DNA of 64,000 nt from Erigeron canadensis (GCF_010389155.1 NC_057767.1:28863295-28927294); one strand, 5' to 3'; positions 1 through 11,353 are shown, counted from the first letter of the stretch. The notes: a model not told the origin generated them from the letters alone. A program made the numbers and translations.

Positions 1-138
1 AATCACATGTCGTAACTTGTAAACCCTAAATTGTCTTTCCCAAAAAAAGTTGTAGCCTACATTAAACCATCTCTCCTCAATTATACAGCCATTTCACCTT
101 CCTTTTTCCTTTTTTTTTTGTCATTTCTAATCAATTTC

Positions 139-270
139 AATGGAAGGTCGAGTGTTAGATTTTTTTCGAGCCTTTGCCTGAAGTAACGTTACTGAGTGTT
201 TCCGAAACACTAGAAGTTGGTGCTTATTACGACGCAGAGGTCCATGGACACCTAAGACCCTTTGAGGTTC
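139..270 (+). pseudogene. Captured gene fragment, outer left arm
   Basis: The stretch after ATG at about 139 codes for a peptide starting MEGRVLDFF. The mirrored arm (1460-1583, minus strand) has the better preserved reading with [17 protein letters not shown] and then an acidic/aromatic stretch. The left copy is frameshifted or broken after about 12 residues. I do not recognise the protein family. The same order (this block, a short AT-rich spacer, then the 377-600 block) suggests two exons of one host gene separated by an intron, picked up by the transposon. Confidence 0.45.
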
Positions 271-349
271 ATATATATATATATATGTATGTAGTTAAAA
301 TCATCTAATTCAATTTATTTTATTTAAACTAAAAGTTTTTAATTGGATT

Positions 350-868
350 TTATAGATTGTTGCAATCCCTGATTTTGTGGAGAGTTTTCAACTCGAGGGT
401 ACCGAAGTGTTTACTGGTCAATTGCATAATGCACAATTTCAACGTACTCGGATAATAATGGTTCCATGTGTTGATGTGTGTGACTATTACTTGGTGGATC
501 TCCGTCCGGAGTTTTATTTGGGGAAGATCCACATAGAAGGAAATATTTGTATCGCTTCGTTGAGAGAGGGCACACGACACCGGGTCCGAAATCCAAGAGA
601 TCTTTCGACTTTACCTCTAACGGATGGTCTCCTCCTGAATTTTAGACCTAGAGTCGGGTGCCTTCTCTCACCGAAGCTACACGAACATTTCCTTCTATGT
701 GGATCTCCCCCAAATAAAACTCCGGACAGAGATCCACCAAGTAGTAGTCACAAACATTAACACATGGAACCAGTATCACCTCAGTTCGTTGAAATATGCA
801 ATTGACCATTAAACAGTTCGGTTCCCTCGATTTGAAAACTCTTAACAATATGAGGAACTGCAACAATA
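350..868. pseudogene. Head-to-head duplicated gene fragment
   Basis: An open frame on the plus strand (377-760) first encodes a fragment with the run VDVCDYYLVDLRPEFYLG and then crosses the palindrome centre near 620, after which it only reads the antisense of the same fragment. On the minus strand 648-866 encodes the second copy (VNVCDYYLVDLCPEFYLGEIHIEGN by parts). The open frame is therefore a by-product of inversion, not a protein of this shape. The same fragment occurs twice more at 6560-6780 (plus) and 8060-8300 (minus). Family unknown. Transcription across it would give a hairpin RNA with arms of roughly 230-300 bp. Confidence 0.6.
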
Positions 869-957
869 TGTAAAATCCAATTAAAAGCTTTTAGTTTAAA
901 TAAAATAGATTGAATTATATGAATCTATATATATACATATATATATATATACATATA

Positions 958-1285
958 TAGGGGTGAGATAATTTGAGACCACCTCTTATTTTAGGACCAA
1001 CTAGGACCATTGATTTTTGTACACCATCATGATCTACTACGATATACAAGACTTTTTTGTAAAAACACTAAAACTTTTCGGCGATGGAACCATAGAAAAA
1101 TCATGTGTAAGTGTGTAAGTTAACTCACACATGATTTTTCTGTGGGCCCGTCGCTTGAAAGTCTTAGTGTTTTTACAAAAAAGTCTTGTATATCATAGTA
1201 GATCATGATGGTGGTGTGTAACTTACGAAAATCAATGGTCCTTTTTTGAACTTTTTTTAGTTGGTCTCAAATTATCTTTCCCCTA
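958..1285. mobile_element. MITE nested in foldback element A
   Basis: The ends are inverted: TAGGGGTGAGATAATTTGAG at the left and CTCAAATTATCTTTCCCCTA at the right. The inverted similarity runs inward almost to the centre (acactaaaacttt / gtcttagtgttttt; catgatctacta / tagatcatgatg), making a near-complete hairpin with its tip at 'aagttaactcacac'. About 328 bp, AT-rich, no ORF. It sits in a TA-rich tract, so a TA target duplication cannot be told from the background. Superfamily not assigned. Confidence 0.7.
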
Positions 1286-1470
1286 CATATATATATATAT
1301 ATATATACATATATATGTATATATATGTACATATATATGTATATATATGTACATATATATGTATATATATGTACATATATATGTATATATATACATATAT
1401 ATACACATATATATATATGAATCTATATGTGTATATATATGATATATATATATGAACCTGAAAGGCTCTC
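1286..1470. repeat. TA/GTATA-rich microsatellite
   Basis: Runs of atatatgtat and gtacatatat of about 20-bp higher-order period. The 64- and 103-codon open frames found here (I-Y-I-Y repeats) are products of the microsatellite and are not genes. Confidence 0.85.
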
Positions 1471-1740
1471 AGCTGTCCACCGACCTCCGCGGTGTAATAG
1501 CCACCCAATTCTAATGTTTCGATAACACTCGGTAACGTTAGTTCACGCAAAGGCTCAAAAAAATCTAACACTCGACCTCCCATTGAAATTAATTAGAGAT
1601 GACAAAAAAGAAGAAAGGAAAAAGAAAGGTGAAGCGACCGTATAATTGAGGAGAGATGGTTTAATTTACGTTACCAATTTGTTTTTTGGAAAGGCAATTT
1701 AGGGTTTACAAGTTAAGACAGGTGATTTTATGGGCCACAT

Positions 1741-2179
1741 ATATTGAACTTATTTAATTAACACTAGCCCACGAGCCCATTATATACTTTTCTTTTTTGA
1801 AAAGTAGCCCACTAATATAGAATTAATATCTACACTTCTAACTTATAGAATTTTTAATCACCTCTTTTCATCTAGAAATAATTACCACGGTACCCGCACA
1901 ATGCGGGGGTAGTTGTCGCGGAGACAGTGTATTGATAAGGGCGATTGTTAACGGAGATACTTAAAAAGATATATGATTGATAGTGTAAATTAAAATTATT
2001 AATGTTAAGTGGATAGTGTATATTGAAACATTTAAGGGATGCCATGTGTAAATATTACACAAATTTCAATATTTCCATAAATAAAGGTTTTTATAATATA
2101 TATTATAGATGACATTTGTTCATTTGAAACCTATATTTTCATTAAGATCCAATGACCAAATCATGACCCTTGATTTTAT
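1741..2179. other. Intergenic, AT-rich, one GC hairpin
   Basis: No gene seen. At 1888-1907 the sequence acccgcacaatgcgggggt forms a short GC hairpin in AT-rich DNA. Its reverse complement resembles the hairpin that precedes Helitron 3' ends (see also 49013, 51316 and 53680). Confidence 0.4.
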
Positions 2180-2586
2180 CTCTATCTCTACTGTATTATA
2201 AAATATTTGTTCCCTCCATTTTTTCAACTCTACACAAATGAAAACCCCAAAATACCCTTAACACTGATTCATAATACCCTTAGAATAAATTTCAACCACT
2301 CGTTTTTTTCTCTCTTCTCCATAAATCATTTTATTTCTCTAATTCATTAAAAATCTTTTATCTCAAAAAACGTAAATCGATAAATTATAAAAATTATATG
2401 GGTGTTCTTAAAATTTCATGCTCTTTCATGAGAGATGTCATTCGATATACTTTCGACAAATTTTTAAATCCGAGAGTAGAGTCCGTACGGCTAAGACATT
2501 TGACTATCACACTCTATGACATATCACAACGTATCACCTATCACTTTACCATCTTACCGTTGCAACGCGCAGATAATTACTCTCGT
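2180..2586 (+). mobile_element. Candidate short Helitron-like element
   Basis: The start tctatctctactgtattata and the end at 2555-2586 (ttgcaacgcgcagataatta then CTCGT) resemble non-autonomous plant Helitrons, which begin TC and end with a GC hairpin followed by CTRRT. Here the terminal pentamer is CTCGT, one base off. The 65-codon open frame inside is unlike a known protein. Boundaries and class are tentative. Confidence 0.3.
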
Positions 2587-2903
2587 CCTCATTAATGGAT
2601 AGGATTATTTCCCACCTTTACTTATAAACCACCCACTCGGCTCGACAACAATTAAAGGACCACTCCGAAACTATACACGTCCCTTTTGTTTGTCAAATGA
2701 CCTATAATGACCAAATGGACACAAACATATAAGCATGAAACGGTTGGTACCATTTTGTAGTGTTTCTGATTCTATATAAGCAAATGCAACGGTCTTTTCC
2801 AAATAAATGTCAATAATGTCAAGTATCATTATATAAAGAAAAATATTTATTATAGTTGTATGATAAATTTAAGAATAACAACTGTAACAGAATGTGAGCA
2901 TAC

Positions 2904-3854
2904 CAGTGGCTAAATATTCAAGGGTTGCATATCCATATGTCCCCATGACCCTATTCGAAACATGGCTTTTATCACTAGTTGGCCCATCCTTGGCTAGGCC
3001 GAAATCAGAGAGTTTTGCATTGTACTCCTATTTGAAACAGAGAATCAATCATTATCAAAACTAAAACAGCAAACGAGACTCGTAAAATGGTTTAGTCATT
3101 TGATTTCAAGCGACGCAACATACAGAATCAAGCAAAAAATTAGAAGTCTTGAAATCCCTATAAATTACTTTTGTTTCGGCACTATGAAGAAAAGCAAGTC
3201 CTCTAGCGGCTCCAAGAGCAACTTTTAATTGAAGACTCGAGGAAAGTGGTTGGAAGTAAGATCCTCCTAATAATATCAAAAACATGAATCATTTGATCAA
3301 TGTAATCACTGAAAAACAAAACATAGACTTACTCCTGAACAAGTGATTCTCCAAGCTCCCACGCGGCAAGAACTCCTAAACTAAAAGCCGGTGTTCATCT
3401 TCCAAACAATACTCAATCGAATTCACAAGATTGGGGGGCGAAAACTGGCCTAAATAGTTCACCTCTGCCTACAAAAACCAACATATTTTGGATCACAAAA
3501 ACGATGAATGAATCTTTTTAAAGCTGATGTAGTAATAAGATTCTAGAGGCTTACCAGCCACTCCCTATGACCTTGAAAGCTTTCTTGACTAAGTCTTTTG
3601 ACGGCAATAACAACTCCAGTCCCAGCCTTTGCAGCAGTAAACGACTGGTCATGGATCCACCCTTTAAAAACCGACCCAAACCCACCTTCTCCCAATACGT
3701 TCTCTGGACGAAAATTTCTAGTAGCATTTCGGAGATCTGAATAGTTAAAGCTCTTCAATTTGGCTGATTGTAAGATTTCACCTTCAGTCCTTGGAGTTAG
3801 TGGGACTGATGAGACCTTGCTCCCACTTGAATTGCCATTATCGATCACTTCCAT
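2904..3854 (-). pseudogene. RLCK subfamily VII (PBL/APK1-like) kinase pseudogene
   Basis: Four exons read on the minus strand with correct GT/AG borders: 3555-3854, 3333-3468, 3124-3266 and 2904-3027. They encode SFNYSDLRNATRNF and the glycine loop LGEGGFGSVFKGW, the VAIK-type lysine (IAVKRL), [12 protein letters not shown], the catalytic YRDFKTSN, the DFG motif ([11 protein letters not shown]) and [14 protein letters not shown]. These are hallmarks of receptor-like cytoplasmic kinase VII, which acts under membrane immune receptors. A TAG at 3376-3378 replaces the tyrosine of the LLVYE motif. The N-terminal MGxC myristoylation exon and all of the C-lobe after the APE-like motif (here ATLE) are not found on either side. 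It is a decayed fragment; expression of a product is unlikely. Confidence 0.85.
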
Positions 3855-4593
3855 ATGTACTTACATTTTTTGAACTTACCCATGAAGTTTTTAACACAAA
3901 GGGAAATAATATATCTATAACATATTTTAGCCGTGTACAACTTATATGCATTTTTTACTTACATTTTTGGAACTTACCCATGAAGTTTTAACACAAAGAG
4001 AGATAATATATATACAACATATTTTAGCCATCTACAACTTATATATTTTTTATACTGCGCAATATACAACTGTGTATAGCATACATTGTTGTAGATAACT
4101 AAAATTTGTTGTAGATATATCACTTCCCTAACACAAATATGAGTAACTAAATTATTGATTCTGATTTTTTCGAACATTCCACTGTAAAGTTTATGCTTTT
4201 TTCACTCATTCTTAAAGGGTATTTCAAATTGATTAAATATAAATTAAAGTCACCTTAGAATTTTGATGATACGTCAATCAACATATACAGTTTGTGAGTA
4301 TGCAATCTAATATCATTATATAATAATAAGAAGTTATGGGGGTCCCATGCCACCTAGCATGGGGGAGTGTGAGAAAGTTTAGGATTTTTGGGTGGTGATT
4401 CCCTGTTGGTAACTCGTATTATGTATACGGTTTTATGTCATCCAAATCCAATCCTGTGAAAGTAAGTTGTTTCGCAATGTTGAAATAAGAGAAATTCTTG
4501 CTATGGTTTAGAATGTATTCCTCAGAAATTATCTGCCTTCCTTCGTTATTCAAATCACGTATTTATAGGAATTTCATAGATTCCCTGTCATTA
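3855..4593. other. Intergenic, no gene seen
   Basis: AT-rich. Contains an imperfect direct repeat: 'tgaacttacccatgaagttt..aacacaaag' at about 3870-3905 and again at about 3968-4000. No reliable coding sequence. Confidence 0.5.
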
Positions 4594-4920
4594 TTAATAT
4601 TATTTTGGATATATTTTATTCGAGATATTATCCGATATAATCGATATTATTCGATTATTATTATTTTGGATAAATATTATTCCTGGATAGATTTTATTCT
4701 AGATATTATCTCATATAATCGATATTATTCGATTATTATTCTTTTGGATAGATATTATTCCTGAAAAGATTTTATTTTGGATATTATCCGATATAATCAA
4801 TATTATTCGATTATTATTCTTTTGGATAGATATTATTCCTGGATAGATTTTATTCTGGATATTATCCGATATAATCGATATTATTCGATCATTATTCTTT
4901 TGGATAGATATTATTCTTTT
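4594..4920. repeat. 78-bp tandem repeat, about four units
   Basis: The motif gatattatccgatataatcg recurs at 4623, 4702, 4780 and 4858, a period of 78-79 bp, with the rest of the unit (tattattcctggatagatttt) well kept. The open frame over it (4498-4764) merely reads the repeat. This is a short minisatellite block. Confidence 0.9.
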
Positions 4921-5387
4921 TAAATAAGTTTTATTTCTTTGGCATTGTATGTATACTATGTTATCATATGTATACTATAAAATTTGTATCTTGAAAGTTA
5001 AAAACTAAGATCAGGATTCTCGAAAAAGCATAAATATATATTCTTTCTTTGAATAATAACAATACTCAATCTCGCCCTGTTTGAATATAGTTTAAGTAGC
5101 ATTAAAATAAAACCCATTCACAAAGTTTGTGTCTTTTTTGATAATTCTTTGATGGGGTTTATCTAGTTGATTCAATGTCAACTAAACAGAACTAAAAAAC
5201 TAAATCTAGAAATTTAGTTCCAAAAAGCAGGAATTCCCACCAAAACAACACATAGTTTTCCATATTTTAATGGGTATATTAAATTGATTTAACTCAAGAG
5301 TCAAGACAATCCCAACTTAAAAATAGAAGCTTGAAATTTAGCACCAAAGCACAAGATTCCCACCAAAAAATTATAAACCATAAGTAC
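4921..5387. other. Intergenic, no gene seen
   Basis: AT-rich, with no coding signal or recognisable repeat boundary. Confidence 0.4.
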
Positions 5388-5714
5388 GATGAGAATGGTC
5401 ATTCTCATGCCTAGTCATGTATCAATAATATACTGCCACATTATTTCAGGCCTAACTCATGCCTAGCTATGCCTAACCTATGACAACCATGCCTCTTCAT
5501 GTCTCACCATCCCTTTATTATTTTCCTCCAATCATACTTCCACTCTCTCTTATCCCTCCATAATTGATTATCCTTCTCCCTCTCTTCCATCCTTAAGCGA
5601 CAATGTATGCCGAAATCACTCATACCTAGCCCATGGCTTGACGTTGGCGGCGGTATTTGCCGCTAGGCATGGGCATGCCTAACCTCACCTCATGCCTAGA
5701 CCATTGCCATCATC

Positions 5715-5717
<3 letters not shown>
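5388..5717. mobile_element. Candidate PIF-like MITE rich in 'catgcct'
   Basis: Left end gatgagaatggtc and right end gaccattgccatcatc are imperfect inverted repeats. The interior is full of 'catgcctag' and contains gacgttggcggcggt, a run also present in the PIF-like element at 20814-21826 (around 21757). No clear target duplication. No ORF. Followed at 5718-5746 by a TA microsatellite. Confidence 0.4.
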
Positions 5718-5746
<29 letters not shown>

Positions 5747-5750
<4 letters not shown>

Positions 5751-6177
5751 TTAATTGTTTATTTTTTTTTGTTTAGGAGGATTTATCACTTACCTATCAG
5801 ATTAATTTAATATATTATTAACTAATAAGATGTAATATATTAGGAGGTAAATGTTCATTTGAATCTTTAATTTTACTTGAAATGCATTATATTACATGTC
5901 CTTCCCCCGAAAGGTTGGCCATGTTATCATTATTCTCCTTCCAAATCAAATTTCATTTTGCACCTCCCTCGGCTAACCTTCAGCCTTCAAACCCTAAATC
6001 TTAGAGTGGGAACCCTCATCCTTTTTAGGGTTTTAGAATGTGTCTCTCCCCCAAAAGGGTGCCCTTTTTTAGGGTTTTAGAATGGATTTCCCTCCCCTCA
6101 CCTCCACCCCAAAATAAGAAGAAAAAAAAAAAAGTTGACTTTTTAGAGTTTTAAAATGTGCTAATGCAATAATCTAG
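5747..6177. other. Intergenic, no gene seen
   Basis: Contains short direct repeats of 'tttttagggttttagaatg' at about 6022 and 6066. No coding evidence. Confidence 0.4.
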
Positions 6178-6469
6178 GACTTCATACATTCTAGTGACAA
6201 CTCTCTTCTCTTAGCCCCTTTTCAAGCAACCCAAATAAATTTCAATTTGGTAATTTTATGACTTTCCATCATAAATTTGGCCAGAAGGCCCGGATGGAAA
6301 CAAAACATAGTTAAACAAGAAATCTAGGAAACAAATTGAAGAATAAATCCTAAGATTCATCCAGCAAATCCTCATCCTCGACTATTTCCTCAGCAACCTC
6401 CCACGAACTCTAGCGACCTCCTCACGAACTCCAACGACCTCACGAACTCCAGCGACCTCCTCACAAACT

Positions 6470-6800
6470 CTAGTAATCTCCTCTCGTCCAAGGGCATATG
6501 TGACTTTGACGATACAAAGTCTTCCTTAGGTCAATGTTTTTCGGTTGACAAGAATAACCCTTCAAATATCTTCGGGCACCGAACTGTTTTCTGGTCAATT
6601 GCATAATGCACGATTTCAACGTACTCAGTTGATATAGTGCCATGTGTTTATGTCTGTGACTATTACTTGGTGGATCTCTGTCCAGAGTTTTAATTTGGGG
6701 GAGGTCCACATGGAAAGATATGTTCGTGTAGCTTCGATGAGAGAGGGAATGCGACCTCAGGTCCGAAATCCAGGAGGAGACCTTTCGTTAGAAGTAAAGT
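6470..6800 (+). pseudogene. Captured gene fragment, left arm of element B
   Basis: Third copy of the unknown gene fragment found at 350-868. Upstream it has an acidic/EE-rich block best read on the right arm (8329-8560, plus strand: EEATEDTVEDEDLLDDDQDSL). The left copy carries stops and indels. The same codons (YYLVDLCPEF, GEVHMERYVRVASM) are recognisable. No family assigned. Confidence 0.5.
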
Positions 6801-7083
6801 TTTAGAGGTTTTAATCTATTGTTTTTAAAAAAAATTCATTGGATGAGCCGTGTGCCAGTTTTAGTGGGTTCAAAGTAGAACCCCGAGACAACGTGTCACT
6901 TTCAAACTTGACTTTGGCGAGTGGAGAAATTTTATTTTGAGTTTTTATACCTTTGGGTAGAGGTAAGACGGTCTACAGCTCACTTCACAAAACCCGCTCA
7001 GGGACTCGATCTTGTTGTTTTATTATAGTTTCTTTTTGTTATATTGATTTTTACCATTTATTTAATTTTTTCATTACTAGAAT

Positions 7084-7768
7084 CTATGAAGCACGGAAAC
7101 GCTAGTACCCCTAACTATGGGACGGAAACACATTAGAAACGCACAGAAATGTATATAATTTTCAAGTTTGACAGGAATAACCCTCAAATGTTGACACTAA
7201 TAAAGACTTTTGATTTAATTATTAGTTATTAAGTATTAATATATAAGACAATAATAATTTTTATTATAAAAAATAAGGCAATAATAAAAATTAGAAAAAT
7301 TAAAAATATAAGAAATCCTAATAGAGATAGTATATTGATACTTAATAACTAATAATTAGATCAAAAGTCCTTCTAAGAGCATCTCCATTGGTCATTTTTT
7401 TTAAAAGCTTTTTATAAAAACCTTGTGATCAAATTATTGCTCCAATGATAAAAGTTTTTAAAAAAAAAGTTTTTCAAATATTGTTTAATAAAAAAACTAA
7501 AAAGAGGAAGAGAGTGTCATATTTCTTCAAAGACTCGAAGATTGTCAAGCTATTGGTAAAAAGTTTTTCACTTAAATGGAAAAAAGTGATACAAAAACTT
7601 TTTTAAATAGTGAAAAGCTTTACAAAAAACTTTTAAAAAACTACCATTGAAGATGTTCTTAGTATCAATATTTGAAGGGTTATTCCTATCAAACTTCAAA
7701 AATATATATACATTTCCGTGCGTTTTTCCTTCCCGTCGTTGAGGTACTAGCGTTTCCATGCTTCATAG
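7084..7768. mobile_element. hAT-like unit at the centre of element B
   Basis: Ends are CTATGAAGCACGGAAACGC (left) and the inverse GCGTTTCCATGCTTCATAG (right). The same terminus, with small changes, bounds the hAT-type MITE at 28684-29166. Flanks here are inverted (ctagaat / attctag) rather than direct, so no target duplication survives: the surrounding palindrome is symmetric about this unit. Confidence 0.55.
7373..7662. mobile_element. MITE with CTAAGAGCATCTCCATTGG ends
   Basis: Left CTAAGAGCATCTCCATTGG and right CCATTGAAGATGTTCTTAG are inverted repeats. The inside is A/T homopolymer-rich with mirrored aaaagcttttt/aaaagctttac blocks. About 290 bp, no ORF. Similar GAGCATCTCCA termini are common in plant MITEs. 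Confidence 0.7.
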
Positions 7769-8059
7769 ATTCTAGTAATGTAAAAAGTAAATATATGAAT
7801 GATGGTAAAAATCAATATACCAAAAAGAAACTATAACAACAAGACCCAATCCATGAGTGGAATATGAGAGGTAATCTGTAGAGAGTCTTATCTCAACCCA
7901 AACCCAAAGGTAAAGATACTCAAAATATAGTTTCTCCACTCGCCAAAGTCAAGTTTGAAACTCACACGTGGTCACGGGGTTCAACACTTTGAACCCATGA
8001 AAACCGGCACACGGCTCATCCAACTATCAGAAATTAAAAAAAATAATAAATTAAAACCT

Positions 8060-8590
8060 ATAAAACTTTAACTCTAACGAAAGGTCTCCTCGATTTCGGA
8101 CCTGATGTCGCGTGCCTTCTCTCACCGAAGCTATACCAACATATCCCTCTATATGGATTTCCCCCAAATAAGACTCAGGAACGGAGATCCACCAAGTAGT
8201 AGTCACGGACATCAACACATGACACCATTATCACCCGCGTACGTAGAAATTTTGCATTATGCAATTGACTAGTAAATTGTTCGGTACCCGAAGATATTTG
8301 AAGGGTTATTTCTGTCGATCGTAGAACATTGACCCAAGAAAGACTTTTTATCGTCAAAGTCACGTCTTCCCCTGGACGGGAGGAGATTATTGGAGTTCAT
8401 GAGGTCGTTGGAGTTCGTGAGGAGGCCGCTGGAGTTTGTGAGGAGGTCACTCGAGTTCGTGAGGAGGCCACTGAGGATACAGTTGAAGATGAGGATTTGT
8501 TGGACGACGATCAGGATTCGTTGGATGAGTATGAGTATTTGCTGGATGATGCAGGTATTCTTATTCATATTCTTCAACTTGTTTCCTAGA
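8060..8590 (-). pseudogene. Captured gene fragment, right arm of element B
   Basis: Fourth copy. On the minus strand 8175-8363 reads QFTSQLHNAKFLRTRVIMVS then DVRDYYLVDLRS, matching copies in element A. The adjoining 8329-8590 open frame on the plus strand (about 86 codons, acidic, with five EEA/EEV-type repeats) is the outward flank. It mirrors 6370-6480 in the left arm. Not likely to be an independent gene. Confidence 0.5.
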
Positions 8591-8819
8591 TTTCTTGCCT
8601 AACTATGCTTCTGTTTCCATATGGGCCTTCTGGCCAAATTTATGATGGAAAGTCATAAAATTACCAAATTCAAATGTGCCTAGGTTGCTTGCAAAAAGGT
8701 TGAGGGCACAGAGTTGTTACATTACTAAAATGTATGAAGTGCTTTTGGTTATTGATGTGTGCTAATTAATGCTAAAGTGAGTTTTTGGTAGCTGTTTTCA
8801 CAACTTATAATAAGTAAGC

Positions 8820-8850
8820 ACTAGATATAGATCCGTGTTTATACACGGTA
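8820..8850 (-). mobile_element. Helitron-like 3' terminus
   Basis: Read on the minus strand: CCGTGTATAAACACGG, a 6-bp-stem hairpin, followed after 10 bases by CTAGT, the canonical Helitron CTRRT end. The element would extend to higher coordinates. I could not find its 5' TC end. Confidence 0.45.
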
Positions 8851-8986
8851 TGTTAATACAAATTCTATATAGTATGTCTCATTAAATGACAAATCACTAC
8901 AATCAATCATAAAAACCTGAACAAAAATCTAAAAAATTGATAAAAAAATCCTAATGAAAATCTAAAAACATAAAATGAACACTTTA

Positions 8987-9417
8987 GACTATATGGTATG
9001 AGGCATTCCATGAGAGGAGGGTTCTCTTCCATGTGGCGCCACATCATCAAACAAGACATTCCAAGGCATTCTTCAAAATGAGAGGGATGAGACAACTTTG
9101 CCTCCATAGGGCATCTCATGACATGTGTCAAAGCCAATCATTACTTATTTAATATTTTTTTTTTGTTTCTAGTGTTTTTTTAATAATTTAATAATATACA
9201 TATATCACATACAGCAGGAAAAAAAAAACTACAAACTATCACTTTGTTCTCTTGGAGATCGGAATGCACAAAAAACAACAAGGAAAAGTGGGCGTCCAAA
9301 ACTAACCGTGGACCGTGGTTTGACCAGCTGGAACGCGATCCCGGGACCATGTACACGGCGTTCAGGCCGCGTTTCAGGGCCGAAACCACCCCCCTGAATG
9401 TTTCACACCGTATGGTC
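8987..9417. mobile_element. PIF/Harbinger-like MITE, 431 bp
   Basis: Left end GACTATATGGTATGAGGCAT and the reverse complement of the right end GACCATACGGTGTGAAACAT agree at most of 22 positions. The flanks are TTA (8984-8986) and TGA (9418-9420), one base from the TTA/TAA duplication typical of PIF/Harbinger. The two short minus-strand open frames inside (8907-9137, 9180-9389) are not supported as genes. Confidence 0.6.
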
Positions 9418-9604
9418 TGATTAACACTACTTTAATGTTACTCAAATAACGAAAACCTAAGCACTCAAGAAGTGTTGCAAGGGCTCGAAACTCGGTGTAT
9501 CTAAGGTGACCTTCACCAAGCACCTTTTACTTTTATTTAATTTTTAAAGATACATAATGCATTAAACATCTGGACAGAAAAGTGGATATCATTGCCATTA
9601 TTAC
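9418..9604. other. Intergenic spacer, no gene seen
   Basis: Short spacer between two transposons, including the hAT target duplication at 9597-9604. Confidence 0.4.
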
Positions 9605-10381
9605 CTAGGGTGTTCAAAAAATCCGAATCCGAATCCGCTATCCAAAATATCCGAAAACCCGATCCGAAGTTATCCGAAAATCCAGATATCCGAATTTTCG
9701 GATTCGGATATTGGATGAAGTTTTTGAAAATTTCGGATATCCGAAAATCCGAAAATTACATATACATAAATAATGATTTTGGTCTTCGGCTAAGTTACTT
9801 TTCCATATGTTGGGCCTTCATCCTAACAATCTAACTATTGACGACTCACGAGTACTTGGTCTAAACAAAACCCTGATCCTCATTTTATTCCATCAAAGAT
9901 TCTGACACTTCACTCCACTGCTTTCCTTGGCAATTCGCACGCCCTCCATTTCATTCCAAGTAAGATCTTTAATTCATGTTATATTTAGTATTGAGTTAGT
10001 AATAATATATTTAATCATCTTTTAAATATTACAAATGTCTAACTACCTTTATTTAATCTTATTTGATTTATGTTTGCAATCAAAAGCTGTCAATTAGCTA
10101 TATTATTAATAATATTATTGTTCTTCTTTTTCTTTTTCTTGTAGTCGCATTAAAAGCAGTCAAAAATGTGTACAGCGTAGAGAATTGAAGATTGCTACTT
10201 AGGTGTTTTTGTTTAATTAGAAGAATGATGGATGTTTTTTTTTTAAAATTTATTTGTTAAAACTAAAAGTAATTTCGGATATTCGGATTCGGATTTCGGA
10301 TGGGCAAATCTACTATCCGAATTTTCAGATATCCGGAATTCGGATATCCGAATTTTCGGATATCCGGTTTTGAACACTCCT
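9605..10381. mobile_element. hAT-like non-autonomous element, 777 bp
   Basis: Ends are CTAGGGTGTTCAAAA and TTTTGAACACTCCT, with 8-bp flanks ATTATTAC (9597-9604) and ACTATTAC (10382-10389), seven of eight identical. The subterminal zones are arrays of the hexamer-like motif 'ATCCGA / TCGGAT' (9618-9755 and 10275-10365), a common design for hAT transposase binding. No transposase ORF. Confidence 0.8.
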
Positions 10382-10389
10382 ACTATTAC

Positions 10390-11353
10390 CTTCCCATTTA
10401 AAGTAAACAGACCACTTATGATACCATGACTCCAAAACCAAAACCTACCACCAAACTCTAACGATATGCATAGATGAGTTTAAAATCATAAAAACCAAAA
10501 ACATGTTTTGTTGCCCAAAGATAGACTCGAGTCAAATAGCGTTATGCATAATGGATTAGAAAGATGTAGAAGCTTACCTTGTCTAGACTATTGTAATAAG
10601 ATAGTCTACCAACATAGCAGTGACATTTCGAACATGTTCCAAGGCCCCTTGTGTTGATTTTACCATTAGACCGGTGTAATAAGATAGTCTACCAACATTT
10701 CAGATTTGAATGGGCAGATTATTTAAGGTCTTGTCATCAGATACTATTGCCAAATAATGCCCTTCCAAGACTAAGAGCATATATATATGCACAACCCACA
10801 CTTTGTGTATCAAATACTCGTAAACAATTTGAACACCATAAATTTCGGTTTTGTTCGACGAGATCCATACAAAGTCTCGGTTAACATTTCCCAACAGGCA
10901 AGCGATTCTGTGCTTAGTGAGACTCCTTTTAACTTATAACATGTTCTGTAGTAAAGAAATTGTATCATACCTGAGTTTCTTTTAGTCGGTCCCTCGTGTA
11001 TCCACTATCGAGACTAAAATGCCAAAAAACACATAACAGCTGACAGATAATTCTGATGGGCAAAGCATTATAAAATGCATTAAACATTTCTAAATAGGTA
11101 GTGATTTTCGTACCACATAAATTGATAAATTTACCATAACAGTGCATTAAACATTTGTACAGTATGCTATATAATTTATACCTTGTGGTAAGTTTATCAA
11201 TTTTAGTGGTACTAATATCACCACTCTTTCTAAATAATGGGCAAAATGTTTATTTGACAACCAAAACCAACACGTCCCTTTCTAGCCCATTTAAAAAGAT
11301 TTCTCTTTTACCTGTTTGACCAATCGGATATCTATAATCTATATCTATATCTA
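10390..11353. other. Intergenic with a 24-bp direct repeat
   Basis: The 24-mer beginning tgtaataagatagtctacca occurs at 10592 and 10675 (83-bp offset). Matching 'cattaaacattt' blocks occur at about 11078 and 11146. No gene seen. Confidence 0.5.

Larger units (their letters stand above)
1..1740. mobile_element. Large nested foldback element A (left end cut by window)
   Basis: The first ~270 bases reappear in reverse complement at about 1450-1735: the start with 'aaaccctaaattg' and 'aaaccatctctcctcaatta' matches the end with 'taattgaggagagatggttt' and 'caatttagggttt'. Inside these outer arms lies a second palindrome (about 290-600 against 640-930) that holds a gene fragment twice, head to head, and then a small MITE (958-1285) and a TA-rich tract. 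No transposase is visible, so this is a non-autonomous foldback or long-terminal-inverted-repeat element. The target duplication cannot be read because the left end lies at or beyond the window edge. A second element in this window (6178-8742) carries the same gene fragment. Confidence 0.75.
6178..8742. mobile_element. Large foldback element B, 2.56 kb
   Basis: The outer arms pair over their length: gacttcatacattctagtga (left) against actaaaatgtatgaagtgc (right), tttccatcataaatttggcc against ggccaaatttatgatggaaa, then the captured gene fragment (6560-6780 plus, 8060-8300 minus) and inner blocks such as actaataattaga / tctagt. The centre is near 7450-7500, filled by a hAT-like unit (7084-7768) with a MITE at its core (7373-7662). 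No transposase. It shares the gene fragment with foldback element A. Confidence 0.8.

Noticed and set aside
377..760. 127-codon ORF as an intact gene
   Set aside because: The second half is the antisense of the first across a palindrome.
1261..1583. Tyr/Ile-repeat ORFs
   Set aside because: Translation of an (AT)n microsatellite.
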